Source of the DNA: Girardinichthys multiradiatus
Taxonomy: Eukaryota; Chordata; Actinopteri; Cyprinodontiformes; Goodeidae
DNA length: 64,000 bases
NCBI RefSeq assembly: GCF_021462225.1
Contig: NC_061798.1
Span: forward strand, 23,785,320 to 23,849,319
Direction of reading: 5' to 3'
This document shows positions 21,354 to 33,249 of the stretch, one piece after another. Positions within the stretch are counted from its first letter, which is position 1. Each line of letters opens with the position of its first letter. The notes beneath the pieces are model-generated. The model did no database searches and was not told the origin of the DNA. It saw only the letters and a list, made by a program, of their open reading frames with translations. The position numbers were made by a program, and so were the translations under genes.

Positions 21354-21566
21354 ATGGAGAAGAATCGTAACATTGACTGTCAATGCCACGGGAGAAGAAA
21401 GAAGAATTCTGCACTTGTGACACAGTCCTCTATTGGCAAACCTTCTCCAGAGTTCATGTACAACATACGGATGGATTCGCTAGCAGCAGAAAAGGAGTTG
21501 CAGGACATGAGAATCATCGGACATCTTGAAGCAAACCAGCTAGAGACTTCAGAGATGACAACATGA
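21354..21566 (+). other. Small open frame of unknown nature, 70 residues
   Basis: The frame starts MEKNRNIDCQCHGRRKK and ends in TSEMTT. It has a basic N-terminal part, a central region with normal protein-like composition, and an acidic, helix-favouring C-terminal part (LAAEKELQDMRIIGHLEA). It is more protein-like than most short frames here. I recognise no family. No splice sites or upstream promoter are convincing beyond a TATATA at 21165. It could be an exon of an unknown gene, part of a transposon, or chance. Confidence 0.2.
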
Positions 21567-24054
21567 ACCAAGAAGACACACCAGGATAACTTATTTGATC
21601 GGGGGGTTCGATGTCTGCAGGAACACCTTTCGCTTTCTCATGGTGTTAGTTTGACAACTTAAAAAAAACTATTATGATGCATCATATTGAAAATAAATCA
21701 TGTATTTTCAGCGAAGCGGACAAGTTCACAAAACCTGACCAGTAAAATATTAAAAGCTAAGAGACATAATTCCTTACTTTCCCCTGTTCAGAATTTTTAA
21801 AGCCACATTCACTGACATCATCAGACACTTTGATGAGAACAGTGCAAGACCCAGCTTAAGGAAAAAGAACCAGCGGCCACATGATCCCCTTTTTATCAGC
21901 CATAAGCAACCACACAGAGTTCTGCCGAGCACCAAAAACCAGAACACAGAAGAGCACACAGAAGAGGGTGATGGGGTGACACTATGACATTGACCTTTTG
22001 GTAAATTGTTATGTGCGAGAGTTGCTCACTTGTAAATAAAAATCACATTTGTGACATGATCAAAATCAAGTTATTGCCCATTTCTCTTCCTGGGTTCCTT
22101 AAAGTCAAGAGGTTTCCAGACATAACATTTGATGGGTATAGATCTGGAGTGCCAGCCTCTTGTATATTAACACCTATTCAAAAGGTGTAAACTATTGGCC
22201 CATAGCTCTATTTATACATGCATTCTGATCAGACACACACATTGATCACCAACCCCCAAACTGCTGTCTTATTGTCCCAACTATTAAGTGATCGATTGCT
22301 GCAACCTGGAAGATTGGTTGGATTTCTTTGTATTTTAAAATGGCCCATAAAACACTTCAGTTCTTCCAAAAAAAAAAAACTTTGACAGTTGACATTTCTC
22401 AATTTTGTAAATGTTAAGTGTTTTAAGTTAAGTTTTTTACTTAGTTTTTCTTGTGTGTGTGTTACATTAGGTGTTGTATTTTTTTGGACAGTTGAAAGAT
22501 GTTTGTTAAATGCACACAAACATTGTAATGCAGTGCTGTGAATTATCTTTACATAAAATAGTGCTGTGAATTTAATGAGCTTCTGTTGACAAACATTGTA
22601 GGGGGAGGTGTTGCAGCAAGCTATCCAAAGTTATTCAAATTATCAGCTTTTGTTACCACCCAGCTTCCAGGGTGATTCTAACGAAACTTTGAAGCCTGTT
22701 TTCTCCTTAAAGTACTTTGGAAAGTGCCAACATTCAAATGGTCATATCTTATTCAATTCTTTTTCGATTTCCACAAGTTTGACATCATTGAAAAGCTTAG
22801 ACTCCACTCTTTCAGGGTCTGTAAATAACTCAAAAGGACACTGGGAGGACTTGTTCATGGTTTTGCCACAGCCTGTCACCTATTAGTTGTTAGTAATATT
22901 TAGAGAATGAGATGTGGCTAAACTGTAAATCTTTCTGAACCCTAAAACCTGAGATCAGACCTACGGCTTATACAACTTGGTTTACAGTCTTTTCTAGACT
23001 GTTTTATTTACTACCTTTGCTCTGGCTCTGTTAAAAGTCCCCCTAAATACAGACAGGAAATCTCACTTTGAACATGCAATACCTGTGGCATCAATAATGC
23101 AACTTTAGTATGTTTTGGAAACAGAGTATTCTATTGGAGAAACTACACAGACCTGCCTTTTTGCTGGCTAAGACTGTAAGGAATGTCATGTCAAGGCCCA
23201 GGTATACTTTTGCCGGCCTGTTTGTTCATCGACATGAACGTGTTGCCAGGTGCACAGCACTAGCTGCAGTTCTTTTTAAGGAAACACAAAGTGGAAGCAG
23301 TGAAAGCTGCTACAGATAAAATCTAACTGTTCAACAAGCGAAAGACAAAGAAAAATCTAGATGAAGCAAATTTCTCCTATATAATTGTAACAACACAGTT
23401 TAACATTATTTGTCTTAATTGTTTTAAGATTATGCCACATTTTGCTATAAATAATCCCTCTTTGGTTGTATTTAACTGCACATATCCTAGTAAAAATTAA
23501 CCATCTTTCAAACTCTACACTGCACTCATGCTATATATGAACTTTACAGAGATGTTTATATGTGTATGACTGGCCTGTTGCCAGGTGGTGTTTGCAAAAC
23601 AAGTAGTAGATCAATAAAGGGCATGAGTTTAGCAAGCAACTAAGTTACCCAAGATAGGTGGTGGTCAAATTGGGTACCCTGCCATAAGATGGAACAGCTT
23701 CCCACACAAGAAGAGCCGATTTATACCATAACAAGATTTTATATATTTTTTTTTTTAGATTAGCTGTCTTTGTAAACTAAGCAGGCTGGTGATAGTTGCT
23801 GGAAGAGCTATGGGTCTGTCAACATTAGCATATTTACAAGCCCAAACTATCCTGGCCATAGGAACTTTTTTTAAATTAGTTTGAGTCTAATTTTATTCAT
23901 TTCTTCATTTTTTATTCATTTATTCTTTTAAAACTTCAAAATTTAGGGAACTCAGAAGATTACTTTCCAGTCAATAACTGCCAGAGTGCTACACATTTTT
24001 TACAGCTGAGTTCATCTTAGACCCTTCACATAGTAGACCCAATGATGAAAGCAG

Positions 24055-24058
<4 letters not shown>

Positions 24059-24088
<30 letters not shown>
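24059..24088. repeat. (TG)15 microsatellite
   Basis: Fifteen uninterrupted TG dinucleotides. Confidence 0.95.
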
Positions 24089-24090
<2 letters not shown>

Positions 24091-24333
24091 CTAACTTGCA
24101 ATGCTGCACAAAAACGTTTCGAAACTGTCTGGAAAAGGAGTTGTCACCAGTGAATGATTTTTAAAGCTGAAATTTGTTGGGTTGCTCAGTAAATACTCTT
24201 TATTTACATACTTTATAAACTTCCAAAGAACGTATGATCAATAAGCTTTGAAACAGTTGTCGATCGTGTCTGTCTCTACTAGCTGGGCTCAGCTCAGAAC
24301 AGTCCATCACTATATATCTGAATCTTATTATGC

Positions 24334-25308
24334 TGTCAAAATGGGGTTTTGGGTCGGACCAAAGTGCAGACAAGCGCTCGGCAGCAGCATGTTGTAAAAG
24401 TCTTCAGTTCTTTATTTCAAAGCTTTCCAAAAAACGAAGCAAAAACACTGCAGGTACAAACAATAAGCTGAAGATCCAAAACCTCATGAAAGTATACTCT
24501 GCAGGAACATGGTAATACGAAGAACATAGTCGAGGGTAGTGAACGGAAGGAACCAGCGAAGAACAATCAAAACCAGAAAGCTTATAAACAGAGGGGAGTG
24601 AGGTATGAACAAATGAGACACAGAGGCAGGTAATCAGAGGAGAATGGAAAACAGGTGTGAACCAGGATGCAGAGAACTGAGGGAATATGAATGGTAGCTA
24701 AGAGGACCAGGCTATAAAACAAAAGGGAACATGACTACAAAAACAAAACTATAAGCAAAGAATTAAATAAACAGGAATCGGGGAACCAGATCTAAATGAA
24801 GCTATGGACATAGATAAATAACCAGAGAAACATAAGAATCTATGATAATGATTAACTAAAGTAAACAGAGAAACTAGAGGGAACAAGAGAATGTCACAAC
24901 CTAAGATCTATCTAAAGAAAACATAAAGAAACCCTAAGTATCAAAGTAAACAAAACTAAACAAACACTGACAGAACCAACCAGGGAAATGAGGCAGAGGA
25001 TGTGGGGACTTAAATACAAACCAAGATGTAAACAATAACTAAAGCTGACCTAACAGGAGGTAGAAACTAGAACTATAGAAACTAAACAAGAAGATCCAGG
25101 GAGACAAAAAACTATAATAATAATAATAATAATAATAAGAAAACCATAACAAGAAATAGGAAAGCAACCACAAAAGGAACTAGAATCGAGGGGAGAGAAA
25201 ACAACAAACACTAGGAGGCTGTAGAAGGAAATAAACAAACATGAATGCAAACCAAATTAAAGTCAAAACACAAAACCACAACAAAGTCCAAAATGTTGCA
25301 TCACGACA
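24334..25308 (-). mobile_element. Large solo LTR (Gypsy-type), 975 bp
   Basis: Plus-strand ends are TGTCAAAATGG and GCATCACGACA, giving the TG...CA termini with matching TGTC/GACA tips. On the minus strand the last part reads GTCTGCACTTTGGTCCGAC before CCCATTTTGACA, as in the related LTRs at 16940 and 49816. The flanks show an imperfect target duplication (TATGC before, CATGC after). An AAT microsatellite at 25114-25138 lies inside. No gag or pol is attached, so this is the product of recombination between two LTRs, or a very truncated element. Confidence 0.7.
25114..25138. repeat. (AAT)n microsatellite inside the solo LTR
   Basis: About eight AAT units. Confidence 0.9.
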
Positions 25309-27872
25309 CATGCATCAAATATGAATTAGATTTACTGTGCTGGCATGTGGGTTTTTTGAATATTTGTCCTTGAGGTTGTTAAAATATCAATAAAGATTAT
25401 TTGGTGACCTTTCATGTACATTTCCTACTCTAATCTAAATGTTTCTGGGTAGGAGCAATCTCTAACATCTCAAATTTAACAGTTAATCACATTTGCGAAG
25501 AAAAGACTCCTTAAGTTTTGCTGCAGATCTTTTAAGAAGGAATTTTTTGATTAGAAAGTGCCGACATGTCTGTCATTTATCTCCATCGTTTAGTTTTTGC
25601 AGTGTGTCTGTGTGTTATGTTGTGTTGTTTGAAATCACTGTCGGTATAACAAGATGAATCTAGCCGATTTCAAATTTTTTCAAGTGCGTTACTTCTACCC
25701 TGCCACCCTGAATGAACTAAATGCAAAAATAAAACTTCTCAGCCCTTTATACCAGTGTTATTGTGTCATATGTTTCAATGGTAAAACTCTGAATGTGCAA
25801 TTTATTCTTCAATGCATCATAAAAAACTGTTGGGATTGAGCAATTTCTTTATTAGTGACAAGGCAGTCTCAGAGAGTACATGTATCCCTACATTAATCCT
25901 ATAATTCATGTTCACCTGTCACACAGATTCCTTGAATTATTTTGCTGCAGAGTGGCTCTCTATATGGCCATTAATAAATAAATACCATTGGGATTGTAAA
26001 TATCTTCCTACAGAAAAAAGAATGCAAGCGGTAAAAAAAGTCATTGGAAAGAACAAGACGAGTGTAAAACCATTGTGTGCACACATATAATTATTTGTTT
26101 TATAAAATGGCTTTAATCTCTCCAAATGCTGGGCTTTGTGTTTGTGCTTTGTAACTGCAAGACCACTGTACAAAGTTACCCCTTGTAAGCATGTAGCTTG
26201 TCTGTTTATGTGTGTTCCCTTGTGTTTGCATGCGTGTGGGTGTGTACGGGCAGAAATACCTGTGGATGCTACTGTAATTAATCACAATTATCAAGTCGAC
26301 TAACGCAGGTGCATTCTCACAGCGAGAAACCATTTAGGAGCTCAGCAGTTAAATTTACAAACTAGAGACAAAATGGTGGAGAACAAATTTCAAGTACAGT
26401 ACATTTACTGGCACTTCAGCTCAAAATGTAAAAAGCCTTAAAATGAATAAATATTTTCTTAGGTGGAAAAATCTCAAATGAAATTAAAACAATAAAAAGA
26501 TAAAAATAATAAAAATAAAAAAAATCAACATGATGTGTTGGTATGGTGTATGTCAATACTATATGCGATCCACTTTTGGCAATGGGACAGTTCTTCTACA
26601 CAAAACATGTCAAGTTGCAACAGCACCCAATCTTTCTCCATGCTGCTTAAATGATCTGCATCATACCCATGTGAGGAACTCCTCCTACTGATGAAGATAA
26701 AGACGGCACTAGAGGCTGTTTTACTAATGCAAATCTTATAAAAATAGTTTCTCTGTAGCTTGGGATTTAACTCCAAATTAATAAACTTGTTGCTAAAAAT
26801 GATACCAACCATGTTCCTCAGATAATATGGCATACAATGCACAGAAAACCAAAATTGTCTTTGTTCAAATTTTGTTGTTACTGTTGTTTTGTTTTGTGTT
26901 TTACCTACTAGAACAAGACACTTTATATTGTAAATTGTACACCAACTTTTGTGTATTGTGTCACATCAGTTGTACACCAGGGAAGCACAAACTCATGGAT
27001 TACTAACAAGAGGTTCCTAGAAATTCTGATTAATTAAAAAAAGTAAATCATAAATGATACAAATGTTTTTTACCAATTGTTTAAGAATTTGTGAATGGCA
27101 GCTTCATACATTTACCTTCTGAAAATTCTACTAAATAGCATGAATACACCGCACTAAAAACAAACTTATGTGTATAGAGTGTGAAACAGAATCATTTTAT
27201 TTATAAGCATAAATAAAATTGATTGTTATTCATGACTCCTTGCTATACATGAAAACAATAAAGGGACTACTCCACAAGAGACATTTTCTTTGCTCTCTTT
27301 GCTCTCTCTTTCATATTTTTTTAATAGCTGATCCTGGCAGTTTATCAAGCACAGGCAAACTGGCATATGTCCTTTCTTCTTCTGTGGGGACAAAAAGGCC
27401 CAATTCATATCAAAGGCAAAAGGAGGACAACTTGGAGTGTAGGGTAACCAATCAACAGATAGCTCTTTCTGCCTTTACTAAGTCAGGAAACAGACATAGA
27501 AAATGGGGGAACAAGGTGTAAAAGAAGCAGTGGAGAGGTGGGGCGGAGTAAAAACGAAAGCATCCTTCGCTCTTGCTCAGATGCTAATGAGAGTCCAAAA
27601 CCACTACTGGCTAATTAGCAATGGTACCCTATGACATGGAGGATGGAAAGAAGGGAGGGAAAGCTGAGGGGTGATGGTGGGTGTGGGAGGCTGGAGTGAT
27701 TAGAAAGAGAGAAAGTCCATAAAAGTGGCTAAAGTGAAAGATGATGGTAGAAAAAGGACAGTGGACTTTACTGCTGTGAAAGAGGATAGATATGTCAGGA
27801 TATGGAGTTTTGTGTGTGTGTGCTTTTTCTTTTGTTACCATGTTCACTTCTCAGATGGTGCAGCAGTTCTCA
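25309..27872. other. No recognisable gene
   Basis: Frames up to 105 residues (26525-26842 minus, 27219-27521 plus) have no identifiable motif. The stretch is AT-rich, with A-rich runs at 26490-26525. Confidence 0.5.
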
Positions 27873-28618
27873 TGTGTGCTGGGTGACAGGTGCGACTGAT
27901 CTGCTGATTGCTTGGAGGTGTACTTAAGCAGGAGGCTGCCAGCACTTCAGCGTCAGAGTGTTTGCCTTCAGTGGTACAAGCTCAAGCCACAATTAATCCT
28001 TGCCTTGTTCTTTGCTCTATGTAACCTTCATATGCGCTCCTTCGCAGGCTGTTAACCTGTACATTGGATAACCCTTGCTGATGCCAGACTTCGCTCTCTG
28101 CATCGTTTTGCTTAATTGGATTACCAACTTCTGGAGAAAGGATTCCTGTGGTCGTGGGTTAAGATTCCTGTTTCCTTCATCCGGACAAAGACCAACTGGC
28201 AGCTTCCTACTTCACCGACATCCGTACCAAAGCATAAGCGTAACCTGTTCACCCTCCAACGTAAGTACTACCTTCCTGAACTCCACACTGTCTTTCACAA
28301 GCCTCTCAAACAGTTCCAGAGCAACTTCTGTGCTGACCGCTCAGACTCCGAATCCCTCACCCTCCCTGGCGGTTAGATTACTTCAACATAGTAAGCCTTT
28401 ACTTAAGTTACAGTTACCACATTAAGTGTAGTGTTTTGATTTATTTGCCCCTGGTTTATTTCAGTATTTTGATTCACTTGCTTATTCTTCTTCCTGTTCT
28501 GTTCCAGAACAGTTCTCATTTTCACTTGTTTAAGCAAATAAACCTTCCCCATTTATCTAGTTTCCGCTTCTGAGTGTTTCTCTGCATGTGGGTCAGAACT
28601 ATTATGAACAAAATGACA
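27873..28618 (+). repeat. 5' LTR of the Gypsy element
   Basis: Supported by the duplication of its 3' portion downstream of integrase, by the TG...CA ends and by the AATAAA signal about 80 bases before the end. The left border is the less certain one. Confidence 0.65.
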
Positions 28619-28621
28619 AGA

Positions 28622-30448
28622 CCCTGCAGAAACACTCAGAAGAACTCTTTCAGAACATGCTACCCAAATCCATTCTCATGGTTCATCTCTTCGTTCTCTT
28701 GCAGAGCAGCAACGACAAACTAACCAACAGATGGCTTCTATGCTACAACACTCCCTAAGCACTCAGTCCTCCTCAAGTGTAAATGACGCTATAGCTTCTT
28801 CGGTCTCTCAGCAGCTTCCTCACTCTCGTGATGTCATTTCCCCTAACCCCGAAATGTTTTCCGGAGAGGTGACGTTTCATCAATGACTATAGTCTGACAG
28901 CCGCCCCCGTTACTGCATTAACCTCCACAAAGGTTACATTCTCCTGGACACCGGAAGCTGACAGCGCTTTCCGGGCTTTAAAGAAGAAGTTCTCTCAAGC
29001 TCCCATCTTGGTGCACCCAGATTCCTCTAAACAGTTTATTTTGGAGGTTGATGCTTCAGACATTGGGGTCAGAGTGGTGCTGTCACAAAATTCAGAAAAT
29101 GGAAGACTTCACCCTTGTGCTTTTTATTTTTATTTTTTTTTTCCCCCACGGACTAAGTTCCACAGAAATAAATCATCATGTGGGAGACAGAACTATTGGC
29201 TATCAAATTAGCCTTAGAAGAATGGCATCACTGGCTTGAGGGTGCGGAGCATCCCATTTTGGACAGATCATAAAAACCTGGCCTACCTCCAGTGAGCCAA
29301 AAAATTAAATCCGTGTCAGTCCTGTTGGTCCTTGTTCTTTTCTCGTTTTGATCTGTGCATCTCTTTCAGACCTGGCCCCAAGAACACAAAACCTGATGCT
29401 CTCTCCAGACAGTTCGCTGTAAATGATTCAGAGAAGGAACCAGCTCCCCTCCTGCCTCCAGTTGGATGGTTGGGGCACTCAGGTGGGAGATGGAGGACAT
29501 TATAGCCAAGGCTCAGCAACACAAACCCGATCCAGGCACGGGACCACCCAATCGTACCTATGTACCTTCTGGTGTTCGCTCTAAACTCATCCATTGGCTT
29601 CATACAGCAAAGTTTTCAGCACATCCTGGAGTAAGCAGAATTACGTCATTGGTACTGAGAAGATTCTGGTGGCCATCTGTACACAGATGTGAGGGAATTC
29701 GTTCAAGTCTGCACTTCATGTGCCAGAAACAAGACTAACAATCAACCACCCTCGGGTCTTCTCCTGCCTCTCAGCATTCCTAACCAGCTTTGGTCCCACA
29801 TTGCTCTAGATTTTGTAACTGGCCTTCCCCTCTCACAAGGTATGACCACTGTACCCACAATTATAGATCGCTTTTCTAAAGCGTGCCATCTCGTTCCTCT
29901 TAGAAAGCTCCCGTCGGCACTTCAGACGGCCAGGCTCCTCACTAAGCATGTTTCGACTGCGTGGGATTCCACAGGACATTCTATCGGATCGTGGGCCACA
30001 GTTCGTTTTTCATGCGTGGAAACAATGTTGTATTGCCTTAGGAGCCAAAGTTTCTCTGACTTCAGGGTATCACCCCCAAGCAAATGGTCAAACAGAAAGG
30101 ATGAACCAGCAGCTGGAGTCCACTTTACGCTGTTTCACGTCCACTAATCCCACTGAGTGGTGTTCTTACTTACCGTGGGTTGAGTATGCTTTAAATTCGC
30201 ATATCTCTTCAGCTACAGGTCGCTCTCCCTTCGAATCATCCCTTGGTTATCAACCACCTCTGTTTCCAGCTGATGAGAAACAGATAACGGTTTCCACAGT
30301 CCATCAACATGTCCGCCACTGCAAATCCATCTGGAACTCTACTATCCAAGCCCTCCAGCGAACCACAGAACAAAATAAGCATTTTGCCGACCATTTTCAC
30401 TTGTTTAAGGAAATAAACCTTCCTCATTTATCCAGTTTACGCTTCTGA
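28622..30448 (+). pseudogene. Gag and pol remnants of the Gypsy element
   Basis: 28622-28870 reads as the start of a gag, with frame breaks. At about 28880 the reading jumps to the end of RT ([17 protein letters not shown], then [12 protein letters not shown]). RNase H follows with [12 protein letters not shown] (29038-29075, first catalytic Asp). Integrase follows: a zinc-binding segment HTAKFSAHPG with a CTSCARNK cysteine pair (29607-29730), then catalytic DDE positions in ALDFVTG (29808-29828), LSDRGPQF (29982-30005) and [11 protein letters not shown] (30087-30120). Integrase is spread over three frames and loses its C-terminus, including any chromodomain, where it runs into LTR sequence at 30392. 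Pol residues are well conserved, but the gene is broken. Confidence 0.88.
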
Positions 30449-30496
30449 GCGTTTCTCTGCATGTGGGTCAGAACTATTATGAGCAAAATGACAAGA

Positions 30497-31415
30497 TAGA
30501 TAATAGTAGAAACTTTTCAATGAAATGGAAAGAAATGGCGAGTAATCATTTTTATATGTGGACAGCCAAAAGTGGTCACTGACTTCTAAAGATAATGTAT
30601 TACCTTGCTTTTGTCTGCTACATCTGTCATACAATATATCCCTTTACATATGGAGGATGTCAATACATTTTCTTTTTGTTGAGCCTATAAACATACATGG
30701 CAAAGAAAGAATTTAATTCACATTAAAGCCTACCTTAAATTTGCAAAACAAGCAGTGCTGCTGTCTGCACACACGCCAACGTCTGCAGAATACCAAAGAC
30801 GTGCCAGTGGAACATCTTTGGTATTCTGCACAGCTTCAAGCTCCATGAGCTTACCTGTTTTGCTGACAGCTTGACCTTTTGCTATATATTGCCCCAATCA
30901 TGCTGCCCTAGATACTGTATTCATCACACACAAGTTGTACTATGTAGAAAAACATACCAAACCACCTACCCCACAACCACTCAATGCGCAAACACTACTA
31001 ATCCAATCAGGTGGCCAGACAAATGCCTACATGTTCACCATGGGAGAATGCTTTAATTGATACGGATTCCTCTGTGCTCTAAGTTGGCATTTGGTATGTG
31101 CTTCTTCTGTCTGGCTGTTTCATATAATTTTTGTTCTTCTTGGTTTTTTCAACAAATTCACTTTTTTTATTAAATCTCATTAATGTGTTTCAAGTCAGGT
31201 TCTTGATCACACCAATGTACTAAGGCTACACAGGTAAATATTTCAAATCATATGTCTTAACAACAATGTATAGAACTTTGTCTCACTATCATTACATCTC
31301 AGTGATCTGTTAAACATGGTTGATTATAACATGCTTGATGGGAGAAATGAATAGATCTGTCTCCTACTGTGCTATATTAGTCCACATCTCACTTGGCAGA
31401 TTGGGACTTATTTGT
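30497..31415. other. Spacer with one hairpin
   Basis: No gene. It contains the perfect inverted repeat at 30784-30830 described separately. Confidence 0.5.
30784..30830. repeat. Perfect 16-bp inverted repeat, 15-nt loop
   Basis: TGCAGAATACCAAAGA at 30784-30799 is exactly complementary to TCTTTGGTATTCTGCA at 30815-30830. The loop is 15 bases. It could be a small fold-back relic or chance. The stem is shorter than a typical microRNA precursor. Confidence 0.9.
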
Positions 31416-31424
31416 GTCATTTGT

Positions 31425-31590
31425 AAATTATGAATCTGAGCTAACAAACATCACATGTGGGGTACATCAAGGCTCCATCTTTGAGTCACCTTTATTCAGT
31501 TTCTTTCTGCACCACCTAGCTCAATCATATTTACATTTTTGCATATGCTGACGACACAACTTTGTTTCTTTCCCATCATTTGACCACTAT
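31425..31590 (+). pseudogene. LINE reverse transcriptase scrap
   Basis: The reading ...TCGVHQGSIFESPLFS (31452-31500) matches the motif B region of LINE reverse transcriptases (usually GVPQGSxLGPLLF), here with Pro changed to His. After a frame break, FAYADDTTL (31537-31566) is motif C with both catalytic Asp residues. Only these two blocks are readable. It is an old fragment of a LINE different in wording from the other copies in the window. Confidence 0.65.
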
Positions 31591-33247
31591 CTCTTACAGT
31601 TCTAAACTATCCTTTCATAACATCAATAAAAGAATAGGTGAGAATAATTTTTTTTGTTTAGCTCTGCAATAAATGTACAGGAAATGCTGGGATGAACAGA
31701 AAATGGCCTGGAAATATTAATGTTTACTGCAGCTTTCCATTAAGGCCAAATATTATTTTATTAGTTTATTTTTTCATTCTGTATTATTTCTTCATTTGAG
31801 ATTTAATGTTTCTTCCTGTTGGGTTGGTGCTTTTGCTATCGTTCTTTTATTGTTGTTATTGACTTCCAGTTAATTTTCTCTGTTCCTTAAATTTCTGTAA
31901 AGCAGGGTCAATTATTGTCTTCTCTTGCCGTTTTAGCCTCCAAATCGTTGTTAAGCAGTGTTGAGCTGACCTTTTTATTATTTCCTGTATTTTTATACAC
32001 AAAACTAAGGTTTATCTGCTGTCATTCTTTTTGCATTGAAATAGTAATGCTCTTTGACGTGCACTTTACTTCCCTCTTTTCTGTTCTCTAATTAGGTCTA
32101 ACAAAAAAAGACAGTCTCTAGGTTATGTGAACTGCTTTTGCTCTTTGGATTGTAATTTATGTAATTGTGACTTTGTGTTTCCTTAGCAATAATTAGACAA
32201 AAGTTACTGCTGAAACCTCTGCTTGTGGTGCAGCTTTAGATTCTGCTGTTTCATCCCTGCAGTTCTGGAAATGGTCGAAGGAGAGCGCTGCAATGCAAGA
32301 GAAAGGCAAAGGCCGAGGGTCGACTGGCAACAGAGCAAGCTGTGGATCTCTCACAGTGACCCAAGCAATGTTGCAGCTCACACTGGGTTTTTGCTGGATT
32401 ATGCTGGAGATTTAAATTAACTTCCAAGGAAGGGATTTCCTTTTTTCCCTTGTAACACTTCTCCCTCCATCTCTCGCTATGTCCATTCATCTATCAGCTC
32501 TCTATTCTGTTATTTAGAGCATGTTATCGCTGACAGAAGTTTGCAACCCATAAGTCAAGGCAGACTCCAGTAAATTGTTGTGATGGAGATGCCAGACTGC
32601 ACCTAGAGAATTATGATCAACAATCAATAGCCACTGGCACACACTCTTCTCTCTCTCACACACACACAAACACAATATGAGCCTTACATTCACACAAGGC
32701 TTCCATCAATTTGATGCGATTGTCACTGCACCTGTTTTTAATCAACTTTCAAGGCCGCACGCTCACTTTTCTTCATTCTGTCTTCCACCTACCTCACTTC
32801 ACACTTCAAAGAACAGACTGGAAAAAAAAATAGTATTAAAAAAGAAAGTTACCAATAAATTATTATTGATCCTCACTGTTGGCCCCTTCGGCTTGGGATG
32901 GATCTCACTGGTAATTTGCTGAGCGCCAGCGTTTGTCACTCAAACGGTTTGTGTGTGTTTTTACTCAGTACAGTTTACTGTATGAGTTCTGTGCATGAGA
33001 GTCCATCTTTTATTCCATTACTCTGGACATTCTTTGTTTATTTGCAAACCTGTCTGTGTTTTTGTTTTTTCTTTCTTTTTGTTTAGTTTTGTTTCTATAT
33101 AAGTGTCGGAAGGTTGTCTTGGCAATAAATGTTTAACCTTTAAAAGCAAAGGTTTTGTGAGAATAAAATTATTAAAATCCCAGTGAAAATGCAGAACTGC
33201 AATACCAAAGTACCAATAAACATGCTTCTAAAGCTATCTTCTTCACA
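31591..33247. other. No recognisable gene
   Basis: Frames of 60-81 residues only, without motifs. An AC-rich run occurs near 32655. The pre-element TA target site is at 33248-33249. Confidence 0.5.
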
Positions 33248-33249
33248 TA

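Larger units (their letters stand above)
21156..24329. other. Long stretch without assigned gene
   Basis: Apart from the small frame at 21354-21566 and a TG microsatellite at 24059-24088, I see no recognisable coding motif or repeat family. Other frames (22229-22519, 22608-22886, 23110-23319) lack domain signals. Note that TE fragments too old to recognise by eye may be present. Confidence 0.5.
27873..30496 (+). mobile_element. Gutted Ty3/Gypsy LTR retrotransposon
   Basis: A probable 5' LTR (27873-28618, TGTGTGCTGG...AAATGACA, AATAAA near 28538) is followed by a gag remnant, then a large deletion, then the end of RT, RNase H and integrase. The last roughly 105 bases of the LTR (28517-28621) recur at 30392-30496 with about 94% identity, so the 3' LTR is represented only by its R-U5 part, fused directly to integrase sequence. 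Gag, protease and most RT are missing. Non-autonomous and old, with several frameshifts. Confidence 0.85.

Noticed and set aside
30784..30830. The hairpin as a microRNA precursor.
   Set aside because: The stem is only 16 bp with a 15-nt loop. Animal precursors need about 22 or more paired bases.
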